A stretch of 64,000 nt of DNA from Hippophae tibetana (taxonomy: Eukaryota > Streptophyta > Magnoliopsida > Rosales > Elaeagnaceae), in the NCBI GenBank assembly GCA_037013495.1, contig CM072809.1, positions 10,614,501 to 10,678,500 of the forward strand, written 5' to 3'. Positions 11,390 through 25,617 of this stretch are shown one piece after another. Every line of letters starts with the position of its first letter. Within the stretch, counting starts at the first letter, position 1. The notes under the pieces were generated by a model. The model saw nothing but the letters and a program-made list of their open reading frames with translations. It did no database searches and was not told where the DNA came from. The position numbers and the translations under genes are program-made.

Positions 11390-13400
11390 TTAATGAGGCC
11401 ACTTGTATTGTCAAGAATCATGTGGCATCCTCCATCTATTGAGTTCATTCTTCAGCTAACCTTGTCCATTCCTCGATAAGCTAGCACATTCTTTGGCCTT
11501 TTTGGTCAAGTTGTCTCTTTTCAAGATAAAAGTTGAGGTTGCCTTCAATTTTTGGATATGATCCACTAAGTTGTTACCCATATCAATGATTTTTGTTTCT
11601 AATACCTTGAGACTTTGTCTCCTTTTCTTCTAACATCTTATCATTTCCCTCTAAAGCTTTATGAAATTGGGTAATCGGGGCTCCAACCTCATGTACACAA
11701 GTATGATATGCACTGTTGGAAATTTCCCCATTTCTTATTAGGGACATGGCTTGTAATCAAAATAGGGTCATAGTTGTACAAAGTTTACAAAAATAAAATA
11801 CAAGTGAGCAATTATACCCCCATTATGTGACTCATGGCTATCTCCTTATGTGATAGCTCGTACTCCCTTATGACTGCTTAGATACAAGCCCTATCTACCT
11901 CACCCTTAAGGTGATGATGTATGTCTATAAGTACCTTGAGTTTCTCGAATACCTAATTTTCAAAGATAGTTACTAGAGTAATCTTCATTTGAATATTTTT
12001 TTAAATATACGCCATCTAAAAGAGGTGTGTCTGGTTACATCACGAGAATTTGGGTATTTTCTACTTCACGAGGAAGAGAATTAATACTTATTTTCTTGGA
12101 GACAAATGTTCTACAACAGGTTTTAGTACCTCAATTTCTTTCTCTTTGAACGAGACCATCTTAGATAAGGTACCTTATTGAACACTTTAGGTTCTCATCT
12201 CAAGGAATAGCCTTTTCATGTTGTTTAGAAAGTCAATTTCAATTAGCTTGTCAACCCCGAGATTAGTTATCAGGTTATAAATTCTCACACTTGTAAAATT
12301 CATACCTACGTGATAAATTAGCAAAGATGAGTAACGAGTTTAAATAAATCAAAGCATAAAAATAGAAGTACATCGTGTATAAACCTTTAGGTCTATTAAG
12401 GTAGTTCTTTCACACCCATGAGGCTTTGAAACAAGATTCATATCCATAATGTCTTGATATGTTGTGTGTTAAGAGTTTTACAATTCCAAGTGAGGTATTT
12501 TCTCCCTACCGTCATACCTAAAACAAAGTAGTATTTCCTAACCTTACGACATCATTGTATCAAAATTATGGTTCCAGATAGCTCGTAAAAAGGCCATTGG
12601 CTCTCCATTCCATATATCTCCACCCACATAGAAATACTTGTCTTTCCATTTAGTTGACTATTAGGTAGGTTCAAATTGAAACCTCGAAGGATAATGGCTG
12701 AGATATATGCCTTGCTTTCATAGACCTTATTTCTTTTACAACAAGATATAGCACGTATCTCGCCTTCTTCTAGCTCGTAGCCAAGCTCCTCACTGACTAT
12801 AGTTAGACTTAAAAGAGTTCTTCACCTATTTAGGATTGATTTGAGCGAAGCATAGGTCGTAGGGGGATAAGAACCAAGCAACAACCTAAGGTATATGTAA
12901 GAATGAGCATTTTAATTACGAGTTCATATATTTTTGATTATTTGCACCATTTGTTCAGGTTTTTTCCTGTTAATATTAAGAACAGTAACGATTTCAGGTA
13001 TTACCCAATCACAAGTAGCTGTTTTGAAGCAAGTACATTTATATTGATATTCGTTTCGGTCTATTCTTGATATATATTATATTTATTTACTAAAATAGTT
13101 TTGATTTTTGATATTATTTATTACCCACTCGCCCTGTTATTCGTGAATAAAAATCATCCTTAGATTGTAACTATTGTTGGACAATTTCGGTATGGATTTT
13201 ACATTTCGATTAGGGGACAGTTATATGAAAAACTGGCCTTGCCTATCTTTGTGCCTATTCCTAGGTATAAGAAACCTCAAACCAACCCTTAGAGCCTTTT
13301 AGTGTAGCACGTACCATCCTTTGGTTGGGTCATATGTCTTGAGAAGATGTTGAGAGACTAGCAATAGACCCGCACGGGGTGAAATTTGAGTATGTCTTAT
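11390..13400 (-). mobile_element. Decayed gag-like retrotransposon relic (gypsy-type transposon domain plus coiled coil)
   Basis: On the minus strand several conserved-looking blocks appear in broken frames. Around 13200-13330 there is a KGWFEVSY-like then RQGQFF-like block. At 12549-12652 an open piece reads WKDKYFYVGGDIWNGEP ending in a stop. Around 11400-11720 a charged, coiled-coil-like stretch follows (HKALEGNDKMLEEKE, then DHIQKLKATS, in shifted frames). A WK-x(2)-[FY]-F core followed by a coiled coil is typical of plant gag-like proteins annotated as putative gypsy-type transposon domain proteins. Stops and frameshifts are frequent, and I cannot define LTRs. Base composition is less AT-rich than both flanks, which supports a separate origin. 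Confidence 0.4.
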
Positions 13401-15709
13401 GCAGCTGGTACATGTCTTCCATGGTTAGCCTCGATAATTTTTGAATTTCCATCCTCGGGTTTTTCAAGGTTTATTGATTGGTTAACAATGTGGTTTAGGT
13501 TATGCATAGTTCTTCCAAATATTAAAACAAGGCGTTGGTAGAAGTAGGAACTTGGCCTCCAATGAGAGTGATAGTACATTCAGGAGTTTGAGCTCCACCG
13601 ATATGGCTTGGCATAGTCTCGTGTGATATTTGACCTACCCCTATGGATGTTCCAGAGTGCTTAATCCGAAATCGTTGGTTCCTTCCACACGAACCTCGTC
13701 ATTTGGATTGAGGATGAAAATGGAAAGTGCTACTATCTGTTTCGTGTTATAGGTTCTCTCACCCTTATGTCTTTACCCTGTTTGTTGTATCTTCTCGTGA
13801 CTAAGGGTGGGTAAACCTAGGTGGGATTCTAGTGAATTGGGAATTAGGTTTCTCGGTTATAGATAAAAGTAAAATAAAAATAAAAAATAGAGTAAAGTAA
13901 AGCACTTGAAAACATCGGACTAATTTTCTTCTTACATAGCCTAAAATTCCTCGAGCATGGCTTGAAATTCTTCACACATAATGTATTAAGAAGAGGTTAG
14001 GTATTTTGATATAGTAAGTGAGGAACCTAGTTTTGCTAAGAGAATTTAAAAGGTTTATACCCTAACAAATATTGAAAGGTTTGTATCTGCAATTGAAAAG
14101 ATTGCACAAAAAAATCGTAACTACTTACTAAAATGACGTACCTCGATAAGAGTGATTATTTCACCTTGTCTTAAGATAAAAGAATGGAGGATTTAATGTT
14201 TTAAGTGTTACTGACCAATGTACCTCAAGTTCACAAGGTGTATCCACACGAAGTAGTTCAAAATGATTATCTTAGGAGTTTTAAGAGTGAATACAAGGTG
14301 CATGAACTACACAAGGTACGCGAGATAAGCTACATGATGGTTTATCGAGGTGCATAAGGTACAATACCCAAGGTCTTAAAGGGTAGGGTATTTGATTTGA
14401 TCAATGGACAAGAAGACGTGTATTATAGAGATACGTGGGCATGACTTTATCTTGATAGAGTGGATTTGTTTTTGTGTCAATATATGTTAAATGTAATTGT
14501 TTTAATGAAATATTAACGCTTAAAAAAAACGGTGTCAATATATGAACCCATGTGACCTATTAAAGGAATCATCTTAGTCTCTTAATTCATTCTTGAACTT
14601 TTTAGTAATTATAATTCTTTGGAAACAATTATAAATTATAATAATTTATGAGCATATGTGAGAAAAAATAATCACTTTCATGTTTACTTTATAAAAGCAT
14701 GATAAAAAGGGAGTAACATATAAGTGTAAAAATATCTTTTTATTTTGATATTTTGTTATTTAATATATATATTTTTATTTTTAAAAAAGATATTTAAGTA
14801 AATTATTATTTTTATTATGATTCCCAATATTTATTAGTAATCAGAGAATAAGTTTTAAATTATTTTCTTTCATTTTTAATTCATGTTTGTTCCTATCCTA
14901 TCTGGATTAAAATTTCTATACTAATTGATTATAGTTACAAATTAAAAAAAGAGGAAATCATGCAAAGGTGTTTAGACGTTATAAAAAACCATTGCCTCCA
15001 AATAGATTTAATAATTTGCACCTAATAATCTCATTTTATTTTTAAAGCTTATGTAATTAGGCGGGTAATTGCCTGGTTAAAGGGAAAAAAATTCCCGCCA
15101 ATTATCCAACTTCCTTTCTATAGTTGATGTCCTAATTCTAATGTCTACATCTAACAATAACGAAAGAAAGAAAGAAAGGAAAAAAAAAGTCTATCTTAAA
15201 ATAACTAAGGGTAATACGTAATTTCAACTCGGTCGAGTTGGAAACGGAAACACAGTCCGAGTCAGATAAAGCACGTAAGACGTGAGAATTTAACTCGCTG
15301 GGCCGTGGAAGAGAGTAGAGAAGCCATTTCTCTTTAATTAGGGCTTTTTCTTCTCTCTCTCCCCCTGTGCTCTCAGTCATCGAAGAACCTCAGCAATTGG
15401 GGGTTTCTAGCCCTAACAAGGTGTGCTTTCCTTGCTTCGTCCGCGGAATTCAACCTACGTATTCGGATTAAATGGCGTACGTCCCTAAATTTTTATATAG
15501 ATAAAATCTTCATATTTGCTTGATTATCTCTTTCTAGATTTTGTAGTTGATTTACAGGATTGATTGTTTAAATTCTAGATCTCGCAACAAATCTCAGTGA
15601 ACCAATCGATTGCTTTCAATTGAGATTGTAGAGTTGGACTTTTATTTTCGAAACCCTAGGTATCATTTCCAAGTGAGTTTGGTATAAGGATCTGATTGGA
15701 TTTTGCTGA
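13401..15709. other. Intergenic DNA and PTM-like gene 5' region
   Basis: 13401-14500 may continue the neighbouring relic; repeated AAGGTGTA / AAGGTGCAT / AAGGTACAAT phrases occur at 14230-14370 but no protein is recognisable. 14520-15120 is AT-rich. 15120-15709 is the probable promoter and 5' UTR of the PTM-like gene, with a pyrimidine-rich stretch at 15348-15365 and a CCCTAAC box near 15410. A possible 5' UTR donor (AAG/GTGTGC) near 15420 has no clear acceptor, so I do not call an intron. Confidence 0.4.
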
Positions 15710-18700
15710 ATGGAGCAACCCGTAGTTAGAAAGAGAGGCCGACCAAGGAAAAGGAGGAGAGATGATAGTGAAGATGCTACTGATGATCATAAAATGGGTT
15801 CTGAAGCTAAGAAGTTGGTTTGGGGAACCAAGCCAGTGGCGTTATTGGGTCGATATGTGTTGAAAGAGTTTGAGGGCATTGGAACGTTTCTTGGAAAAGT
15901 TGTATGCTATACTGAAGGGTTATATAGAATCAATTATGAAGATGGGGATTTTGAGGACTTGGAGAGCGGTGAAATTCGTGGAATTCTTTTGGTGGAGGAT
16001 GGTTTTGACCATTATTTAAACACCAGGAAGAATAAATTAGATGAGTTGGTACTGAAAATTGGTGTCAAAAACACAGGTGGATCAGATAAGAATGATGTGG
16101 AAGGAAGAAAAGAGGAATATAAGGCTGAAGTATCCACATTAAGTGACATGAGTGGAGGAGTACCAAGTGATAACAGTGAGGGTTGTGTTGATGCTGATTC
16201 TGATTCTTCGAGAGATTCAGGCAAGGATGCCAGGGATAGGAACTTAGGTCTTGATGACGAGGCACCATCTGTTCCATCTCCTCAATTGCCTCCGTCTTCT
16301 GGAACAGTAGGTGTGCCAGAGCAGTACATTTCACATCTTTTCTCTGTTTATGGATTTTTACGATCATTTAGCATCTGCCTCTTCTTGAGTCCTTTTACGT
16401 TGGATGATTTTGTGGGCTCACTTAACTGCTGCCTTCCAAACACACTGTTGGATGCTATTCATGTCGCATTGTTGCGTGCCTTGAGGCGTCATCTTGAAGT
16501 GCTATCTTCAGATGGTTTGGAGCTTGCTTCAAAATGTTTGAGGTATTGAGATTATGATTTAGATTGGTAAAGTTCTGTAATAAGTGCATTGAATAAGTCC
16601 TACAGGTCTTGTGTGTTACTATTGCCCTTGCAATTTTAAGCTAAAATTAATGTTGATAATGTTTCATAACCAATACCAGGAAAGCTAATGCAGCTTCTAC
16701 TTGTCTAGTGATCTTGGTATAGGTTATTTTTTGTTTTTCTCTTTTCTTCACTTAAAATCAGTGAGAAGAGTTTGTTACTTCTCAACAATTTTTATTTACA
16801 AAATCATATAGAATTTGTTTCTAAGTTTGAAGTTCGAATATAAGTGTCTCAATAGTCATGCATCCAAGCGGGCATGGAAGCTGCTGCTTTGTTAATTTTA
16901 CAATCCACGGAGTATGTTAAGTATCCTATCCTAGATATTTTATTTTGTTACTGTAGTCAAGTTGCCATATTTTATGAATAAATTACTGTATAGGATGCTA
17001 TTGATAACAATTATGGCTACGGAAAACCAGAACACTTACTTTGTTGGGAGTGGGTGTTTCTCTCTTTTTACCGGCCATGTATGTGTTTCAGTAGGAAAAG
17101 GCCACCAGGACCACAAGATATATCTATTGTTATTATATTTTTGGTTTGTTGGTCGAAATGTTCAATATATATGTTTAGTGTTTAATGTGAATGCTAACTT
17201 ATTAACTATAGTTCAGTGTCCGAGATGTGTTTCTGATTTAGATGGATTATCTATTGTAATCCATATGGATAATATCTTATTTTATGACATGGAGTGTAAT
17301 TGCCTTGGATATTTCATTATACTTATAATCATTATACTTTATGGATATTTCACAATTTACCTGCAGGTTCAGTGATTGGAGCTTGCTCGATACATTGACT
17401 TGGCCTGTTTACATTGTCCAGTATCTAACAGTTATGGGATACATAAGTGGACCTCAGTGGAAAGGATTTTATGATGAACTTTTGAAGGAGGAATATTTCA
17501 CTTTACCAGTAGGTAGAAAGTTACTTATTTTGCAAATCCTTTGCGATGATGTTTTAGAGTCTGCAGAGTTAAGGGCTGAAATTGATTTGCGTGAGGAAGC
17601 TGAAGTTGGAATTTCTTATGATTCTGAAGAAAGCAATCCTCTTGAAAATAGACCGAGAAGGGTTCATCCTAGATACTCAAAAACCTCTGCTTACAAGGAC
17701 AAAGAAGATATGAAGTTTACTAATGAGATCCCTAAAACGCAGTCTTGTGGTAATAGTTTCAGTGGTAGGGGTAATAAAGGGGATGTGGATACTGTCAATT
17801 GTGAAGTGGATCGAAATAGTGATGAATGTCGACTTTGTGGAATGGATGGGACCTTGATCTGCTGTGATGGGTGCCCATCGGCATACCACACAAGGTGTAT
17901 AGGTGTGATGAAATCAAGTGTGCCAGAAGGGTCTTGGTATTGTCCGGAGTGCATATTCAATAAGATAGGGCCAACTATCACCATTGGAACATCACTTAAA
18001 GGAGCGGAGTTATTTGGCATTGACACATATGAGCAGATCTTTTTGGGCACTTGCAATCACTTATTGGTGTATGTTGTGACTAGCCCTTTAACCTATTTTT
18101 GCTTTAGTTATATTGTTCTTCTACACGTGAGTTTGTGTGCATTTGTTTTATATATGCTGGTTTGACACTTTCATATGTATCGTCAATTTTCTTCTCAAGC
18201 ACTTGGTCCATGATATTATGTTCATATATTCTTCTCAAACCCCTTTATGTGTGGGCTGTACATTATCTGGAACAGCACATGGAAATTTATGAGGATGGAG
18301 AGAAAATTCTATTTGAATTCAGATCCAGCACATGAGAAAATTCTATTTAAAAAATAAGCAGGTCATTGAATTCTCAAAAGGCTTTGATTTTGGGATCTGG
18401 GTCAATTTCATTTAATAAATGGTGATCATATTCTCATTGACTCTAGGCTTTTAGACATCTAGCCTGCATTGGCACCTTAGTTTGCTGCTGTTTTTATAAT
18501 AACTCAAGTTGTATTCCATTCATTCCTCAACCTTTTTTTGGAAAATGCATAATCTCTTGATATGAATGTTGCAGGCTCAATGCTACCATGAATGCAAAAC
18601 CAGGTGTTAGATATTACAATCAGAATGATATCCCAAAAGTCCTGCACTTACTTTACTCGTCAGCTCATCATAGAGGTTTATACTCTGACATTTGCCTAGC

Positions 18701-21700
18701 AATTTTGCAATACTGGGATATTCCAGCGAGTATTTTACCTCTTCCAGAAAGAACTGAATCATATTTAAAGTTGGAAAAGATAAAGGAAGATGCAAATCTT
18801 CCTTCCCTTTTGATTCCTTCACACTCAAGTGAAAGCTGCAGAACTACTGTTGTGATTAAGGCTAATATGACTAGCTCAAATGAGAGAACCACTGGTAATT
18901 TAGCAATATCCCCAGACATGTCTTTTGTTCAGAACCAAGTTGATCTTCATAGTTCAAAGAGCAATGATGACAGAAGTTCAGAGCAGTGCCTTCTTTTGAA
19001 TAAGAACTTGCCTCAGGCAAATATCTCGTCTGGTTCAGTATCCCAGCAAGCCAAACCCTCTGACTTAAACCAACTAAATTTGGTTGAGAGATCAATGGCA
19101 AGAGACCTTACTATGTGCCCCTCAGTCAATTGCAATGACATTTATGGTGATCCCGTCAATGACTTGCTTTCTGCAATGCCTTTATCTTCTCAAAACAAAA
19201 AAAGTAGTGTAACTTTAGGGAAGGCTGGCTTTCGATCAGCTAATGGTTTTGTTTACATGGGTTCTTTTTTTAAACCTTATGCTTACCTAAACCACTATAC
19301 CCATGGGGATTTTGCTGCATCTGCTGCTGCCAGATTGGCCTTGCTTTCTTCAGAAGAAGCTCGGATTTCAGAGGCCCATGCTTTAGACAATCCTAGGAAA
19401 GTTATTTCTGAAAACAACTTGCAGTCAAAAGCATTTTCAGCAATAGCCTCACGCTTCTTCTGGCCAAGTTATGAGAAAAAGCTTGTAGAGGTTCCAAGAG
19501 AGAGGTGTGGTTGGTGTCATTCTTGTAAGGCTTCTGTTTCGAGCAGGAAAGGATGCATGCTAAATCATGTTATTTTAAGTGCTACAAAAGGTGCTATGAA
19601 GAATCTTGCTGGCCTTCGTTCTAATAAGAGTGGAGAGGGGAGTCTTGCAAGCATTGCAACATACATTTTATACATTGAGGAAAGTTTCCGAGGTCTAACT
19701 TTTGGGCCCTTCTTGAAAGCAAGTTATAGGCATGAATGGCGCAAAAGAGTAGATCAGGCCTCAATCTACAATGATATAAGAGCCCTCCTCCTTGAAGTAA
19801 GTTTTATCCTTACCAAAGGGTTTGTTATTCAATTCATAAATATACTAAGAACTTTCTTGCTGAAGAATTCTTAAGATGTCTAGATGGCTGATCTCTTATT
19901 TTGTCATTTGATATTTGAATATATTAGCTCTGAACCTGAAATATTCCAGAGACAAATCTGTGTCTAATTATTTTATTTGAACCAAAAAACAAAATCTGTT
20001 TATAATTATTTTATCATTTTTGCTACAAATTGACATTTATGCATGTGCTATGATGCATTTGTGAATAACTCTGTTTTCATTTGCCAGCTTGAGAAAAATA
20101 TTCGAATAATTGCATTTTCTGGGGACTGGATCAAGCTTGTTGATGATTGCCTTTTTGAATCTTCTGCAATTCAAAGCGTTACTTGGTCTGTTGGAACAAC
20201 TCAAAAACGTGGTCTTGGTGGGCGGCGAGGCCGGAAGCAGTCTGCTATTTGTGAAGTCATAGATGGTGTTGGACATGAAAGAAACTCCTTGTGGTGGCGA
20301 GGAGGAAGGAAATCAAAGCATGTCTTCCAAAAGGCAATTTTGCCCCTAGCAATGGTCAGAAAAGCAGCTCGACAAGGTAGTTTTCTTCTTAGCCTTTCCT
20401 TTCCTGGCATGATAAACAGGCTGACAAAACAAATTCATGATTAGAAAACAAGTTCTATTTGTTAATTTATGATACATAATCATGTAGAAAGATGGGTAAA
20501 AAATGCACTAATGATTCTCTGGTCCTTTAGGAGGCTCGAGGAAGATTCCAGGCATATGTTACACTGATGGTTTTGAGATTCCTAGAAGGACTCGACAGCT
20601 AGTATGGAAGGCTGCAGTTGAAAGGAGTAAGAATGCTTCACAGTTAGCACTTCAGGTTGTTGTTATTCTGCTTCCTTTACTTTGTAAACTCTCTTGGTTT
20701 TGTAGCATTTTGGATTATCTGGTGAAAATTGTATTTTTTTTAATAAGAAATTTGATTGGAATTTATATCAGGTCAGATACCTGGACTTTCATTTGAGATG
20801 GAGTGACCTTGTACGTCCTGAGCAGAACCTCCCAGAAGGCAAAAGCATTGAGACAGAAGCTTCTGTTTTTAGAAATGCAACTATTCGTGACAAAAAAGTT
20901 GCAGAGAACATGATTATGTATGGGATTACTTTTGGAAGTCAAAAGCATCTTCCTTCCCGTGTCATGAAGAATATCATTGAAATAGAGAAAAGTCAAGATG
21001 GAAATGACAAGTTCTGGTTTCCTGAAACACATGTCCCGTTACATTTGATCAGAGAATATGAGGGAGTTGTGAGTAAAGATCTTCTGCCATTAATTGAGGA
21101 GCCCCTTAACTTATTGCCCAAGCGGAGAAGGCAGTTGGATTTAACCGATATAATGCTCTATCTTGAATATAAGATAGATAATAAGCACATAAGAGCCTGT
21201 TGTTCATGTCAAGTGGAGGTTTCATTACGGTAATGTCTATGCTAATTTTTTTTTTTTTGGTTTGTTGTTGTGGTTTGGGGGAAGTTATCTGTACTAACTT
21301 ACCCATTAATAACTTGTTTGATGTAATTTCTAGGTATGCAATCAAGTGTTGGTCCTGCCAAGGTACGTATTATTATGTTGACATTTATCCTGGTGTCTTC
21401 TAGAGTATTTTATTATGAATCACTGAACTAAACATATTGATGTGTTAATTAGTTTCCAATTTAACCTCTGTTGTTTGAGTTTTCTATGTTGGGTATCTAT
21501 ACTTTGAGATAAAATATTATGCTTTCAAGACAACTATCATATCCTAAGGATTTTCATATTGTTAAAAAAATTGAATTTTGTATTTATTGGTGCTGCAGAG
21601 TTTTTAACCTATAGGCCAGAGTTCAAATTAGCTTGCTACTGTTTTTTGGGTTCTTATTTTGTTACCAATATATTTGAAATACATAGCTTGCTTTATTGGT

Positions 21701-23873
21701 ACAAATGGGCTCATTTTGAATTCCTTGGGCATGTTAACCATTAGATGGATTTTTGTGAATGCGGGTATTTCATGTTAACCACTTTTCATATCTATTGGTG
21801 TATGGGAACTTGGGAAGGTATACTACCACTTTTTGCAGTCTTGGGGCATGCCTGGTGGTGTCTCTGGCACTGCCAAAGCCGGTATGCTACCATGGAACGA
21901 AAGTCACTCAAAGTTGCCATTGTTTATATTTGGGAACATGTAGGAAGCAATTGAAGTGCTTTGTAGGGAAGCACCTTACTGCTTTTTCCTGAATTTCTTT
22001 AGTCCACATCACATTCTGCCTGTAAATGATGGTTTGCTGTAGATGTCAAGTCTGTCTAGAAGTTATTGTTCCTTGTTTTTTATTTTTTTTATAAGTCCAC
22101 TGCGTGGTTTTCCATTCTCACCATTGTACTCACCACTAGTTATTACTTTTTGCTTATCTGCTGTCAGGTTATGGTCATGTAGACTGTATCATAAGCTCCA
22201 GAATTTCTTCCAATGAGTTCTCATTTATGTGCAAGACATGCTGCAATTTTAAAGCTATTGCTGTGAATGAAATTCACAATGATTCTCCCACCAGCCCATT
22301 GCTCTTGCAGATGCAAGATTATCAGAACCTGATGACGTGCAACAAGCGTGTTAGATTTAAGGTTAAAACCCTGGATGCCCATCCTGAGACAAGACCAATT
22401 ACTCCTGAGACACAACCAGCTACTTCTGATTCTAGTGCATCAAAAACAAAGCGTAGGTATTGTTCGTGGGGTATAATATGGAAGAAGAAGAATAATGATG
22501 TAAGCCATGATTTCAGGCTTAATAATGTTCTTTTAAGTGGTGGTTCAGATGTACATTGGTTGAAACCTGTTTGCATCCTGTGCCAGAAGCCATATAGATC
22601 AGATTTGATGTATCTACTCTGTGAAAATTGCAAAAGTAAGTTTCTTTTCTTCCATCCCATTTATATTGGAAATACGGAGTTGGTGAAACTTTATATTTCC
22701 TACTTATTTGTATCTAACGTGGACCATATTTTTGTGTGTTCTTTGTCAGATTGGTACCATGCTGATGCTCTTGAACTTAAGGAGTCACAAATTTTTGAGG
22801 TGGTAGGATTCAAATGTTGCAAGTGTCGGAGAATAAAATCACCAGTGTGTCCTTACTTTGATCGTAGAGACAAGATGCAAGAGGGGAAAAGGGCATGTAC
22901 TAGGCTTTCAAAGCGAGAACATTCTGTAGTGGACTCTGATTCTGGAGACATTTTTCGTGATAAGAAGTGTGAACCTGCTGCTCCACCAGGCAATGTGTCT
23001 GATCCTCATCCTTTTCTTCATACCAATTCTCGAGATCTTGGAGACAGTATGCAAGACAGGAAAAACATGCCTTTGAAGCAAGAACATTCCAGAGCGGACT
23101 CTGATTATGGAGCCATTTATGATTCTAAAGCTTTTGAACCTTCTACTCCAATGTTTCCCATGGATGACATGTCCGATCCTCTTCTCTTTGACCTTGCTAG
23201 TGTTGAGCTAATTACAGAGCATAATTCTGAGGTAGATGCCGAGTGGAATGATGTTGGTCCTCTGCCACAGAAATTACCTGTAAGAAGGCATGGGAAGCAG
23301 AAAGAGGATGTAGATATCTCTTCAGGTAGCACTTCTAATGCTAAACTATCTTCAGACATTGAAATGAGAAATCCAATGAATCCATTAGGGACTGCATCAA
23401 GGCATATGAAGCTCGAATCTGATGGTGATGATATTTCAGGAAATGATTTTTGTTACGCAGAGTTACCTACATACGATGTCTTGTCCTATGACATGGAACA
23501 AGATGTTTCAGATGAACATAGGAGTGAAAGCATGGAATTTGAACCCCAAACCATATTCACCTTCTCAGAATTACTGGATGGTGAATCATTTGAGGATGTG
23601 CCAGGAAATGAGGAAAAAATATTTCGTCCAACTTCAGAGGGTGCAGTTCCTCAAGAATATGAAATGAATACTTTCAAAGATCAAACAAAGCCCATGGCTG
23701 TAAATTCCAGTGCTAACATGATGCAATGTTATGTGTGTTCACACAAGGAACCAGCCCCTGATCTATCTTGCGAGAATTGTGGGCGGTGGATACACAATCA
23801 TTGTTTGTCTGCCATGGAGCTTCCGTCTTGGGATAGCACTTGGAGGTGCATTCATTGCCAAGAATGGCGGTAA
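15710..23873 (+). CDS. DDT and PHD-finger chromatin protein, PTM-like
   Basis: Likely a nuclear chromatin-binding regulator. Exons: 15710-16542, 17367-18068, 18575-19796, 20088-20376, 20531-20655, 20772-21229, 21334-21362, 22168-22635, 22750-23873. They join in one frame to 1749 residues; a TGA lies directly upstream of the ATG in frame. Domains: AT-hook RKRGRPRKRRR (7-17); a Tudor-like barrel around 42-95 (GRYVLKEFEGIGTFLGKV, INYEDGDFEDLE); DDT helices about 205-280; a WHIM-like DWSLLDTLTWPVY from 281; PHD finger 432-473 (CRLC...CCDGC...YH...CPEC); a long middle part with GFVYMGSFFKPY; cysteine-rich fingers near 1200-1245, 1355-1415 and 1702-1749. Exon 7 is only 29 nt. Arabidopsis has PTM (At5g35210, a PHD factor proposed in chloroplast-to-nucleus signalling) and At5g22760; neighbours favour the latter as the orthologue. 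I see no convincing transmembrane segment. The exact histone mark read is unknown. Confidence 0.9.
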
Positions 23874-25617
23874 TAGATGGCATTATCCTTGGTGAGTTTT
23901 CCATGTGTAAATTTCCGGAGGAAGTGGGCGGAGGTTTTTACCAATTGAATTGAATAAAAGCTGACTTTATTATTCATGAGAAGTTCGGACTTTGGGCATT
24001 CCTGTTAACACCATTCATGGCTAGATCCGAGATGATACATCAGATATGGCAAGATGATTCTTCTTCGATGTTTAGTTGAGACTTTTTTATTAGGAATTTT
24101 TTGGGGTTGATACAAAAAGATAACTACTGGTCCATTGCTGTTGCATTCATTTTTTTTAATTTTTTTTTATAATATTAGGAATATGGAAAGAGCAACGTTC
24201 CTAGCGTAAATTGGTGTTTGTTTGATTGTGAAAGGTATTTGAGTACAAATTTAACCAACTTTACTGATAGTGGAGCATTTCTTCACGTGTTTTCTTGTAT
24301 TTAGAAGGTAGGTTATTTTTTGGAAGCTTAACTGGACTTCGTCCCTTCGTTTATGTTAAAGTGTTACTAAATTGTTCGTATAAATCAAACTTCACTCACA
24401 GGTTTGAAATCAATAAAGGTTGAGGTTTTGACTTTTGACGTCGCCAATTTTAATTTCAATGGTGGTTTCAAATATAAAAATTCCTATAAAATGGTAACTC
24501 GTAATATCATATTTTCATGTAGTAATAAAAATCAAGTAGCCTACATTTACTTCAAAATAATCAGGACCTAACACAAATATTGAAAAATAAATGGATAATT
24601 CCTTGATCAATGAAAAATATTATATTTTTAAAGAATCCTTACGATTAAATAAACATATCCATTGATCCCGAGGTTAATTTAGCAAAATTTAATAAAATGT
24701 TCTTTTTTACTATTTAAACGATTTAATATTGATCATTGTCCCATTAAGACCTTTTGTGGTAGATTAACTCGTTTGTTGTCTCCAAGAAACCATTTAATAC
24801 TTTTGTGGTAGATTGATCATGTTCTCTTTTTTTTTTATGATTTTGTTCCAAAGAAAAGAAATATAGAAAAAAGAATTTAGATTTAAAAAAATTAGACATA
24901 AAAAAGGAACATGACTTTATGTATATGAGGCAACTTTGCAGTTATCACATTTTGTATTTGTCAAAATAAAGAGTAAGAATACAAATATAAAACTTGAAGT
25001 CTACTTGATTTGGCAACATATTTACTCAACCGATGAAATAACGATACATGTAAAACAGGAGTGTCTTCGATGCGGATCAAATTGAAGCACATTTGTTGGC
25101 AGCCCCATCTACATTACGATCCAAATTTACAAGCATTGATATTTTTTCGATCCTTCCATTAAGATTTTTTGCCTACTCCTATAGCGCAGAAACTACGAAG
25201 AGAACCTTGATATTTTTTTTATTTCCCCAAAAGATTTCTCTTATTTAAAAGCTGTATATTAACAAACTTTTACAACCAGTCTACTTCATGAAATATCTTA
25301 CATTCTCTTGAATAAAATTATAAAAATCAATCCACAGAAACTGATAAGGCAAACAATAATAATAATAATAAATCCCTCACCCGAAGGAAAAAAAAAGATT
25401 TCTCCTTTAGGCACAACTGCATTAAGCACAAAGAATCTCAAAAACCCAACCAACCTTTCAACATCTTCAGACCAATGTCGACACAAATCAGCTCATTTTA
25501 ATCCACCCGCTCTTGCATCAGGATTTTCTTTATACACACCTTTTGAGGCATACCTCGGTTGGTCAGTTGTAAAAGAGTATAATGAACAAATCCTCACACC
25601 AATCACTATCCTTTCTA
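23874..25617. other. Convergent intergenic region between PTM-like and AP2A genes
   Basis: Both flanking genes end here, so it holds their 3' UTRs. AATAAA-type signals occur on the plus strand near 23952 (TTGAATAAAAG) and others in the AT-rich middle. An (AAT)n microsatellite lies at about 25353-25371. No additional gene is recognised. Confidence 0.5.

Noticed and set aside
15138..15380. 80-codon minus-strand frame upstream of the PTM-like gene
   Set aside because: Overlaps the promoter and pyrimidine-rich 5' UTR; composition explains the serine/glutamate-rich translation.
21559..21992. Open frames in intron 7 of the PTM-like gene
   Set aside because: They lie between exon 7 and exon 8, whose junction closes the conserved finger in frame; including them would break it.
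22322..23904. Minus-strand frames over PTM-like exons 8 and 9
   Set aside because: Shadows of plus-strand coding sequence with clear zinc-finger cysteines.
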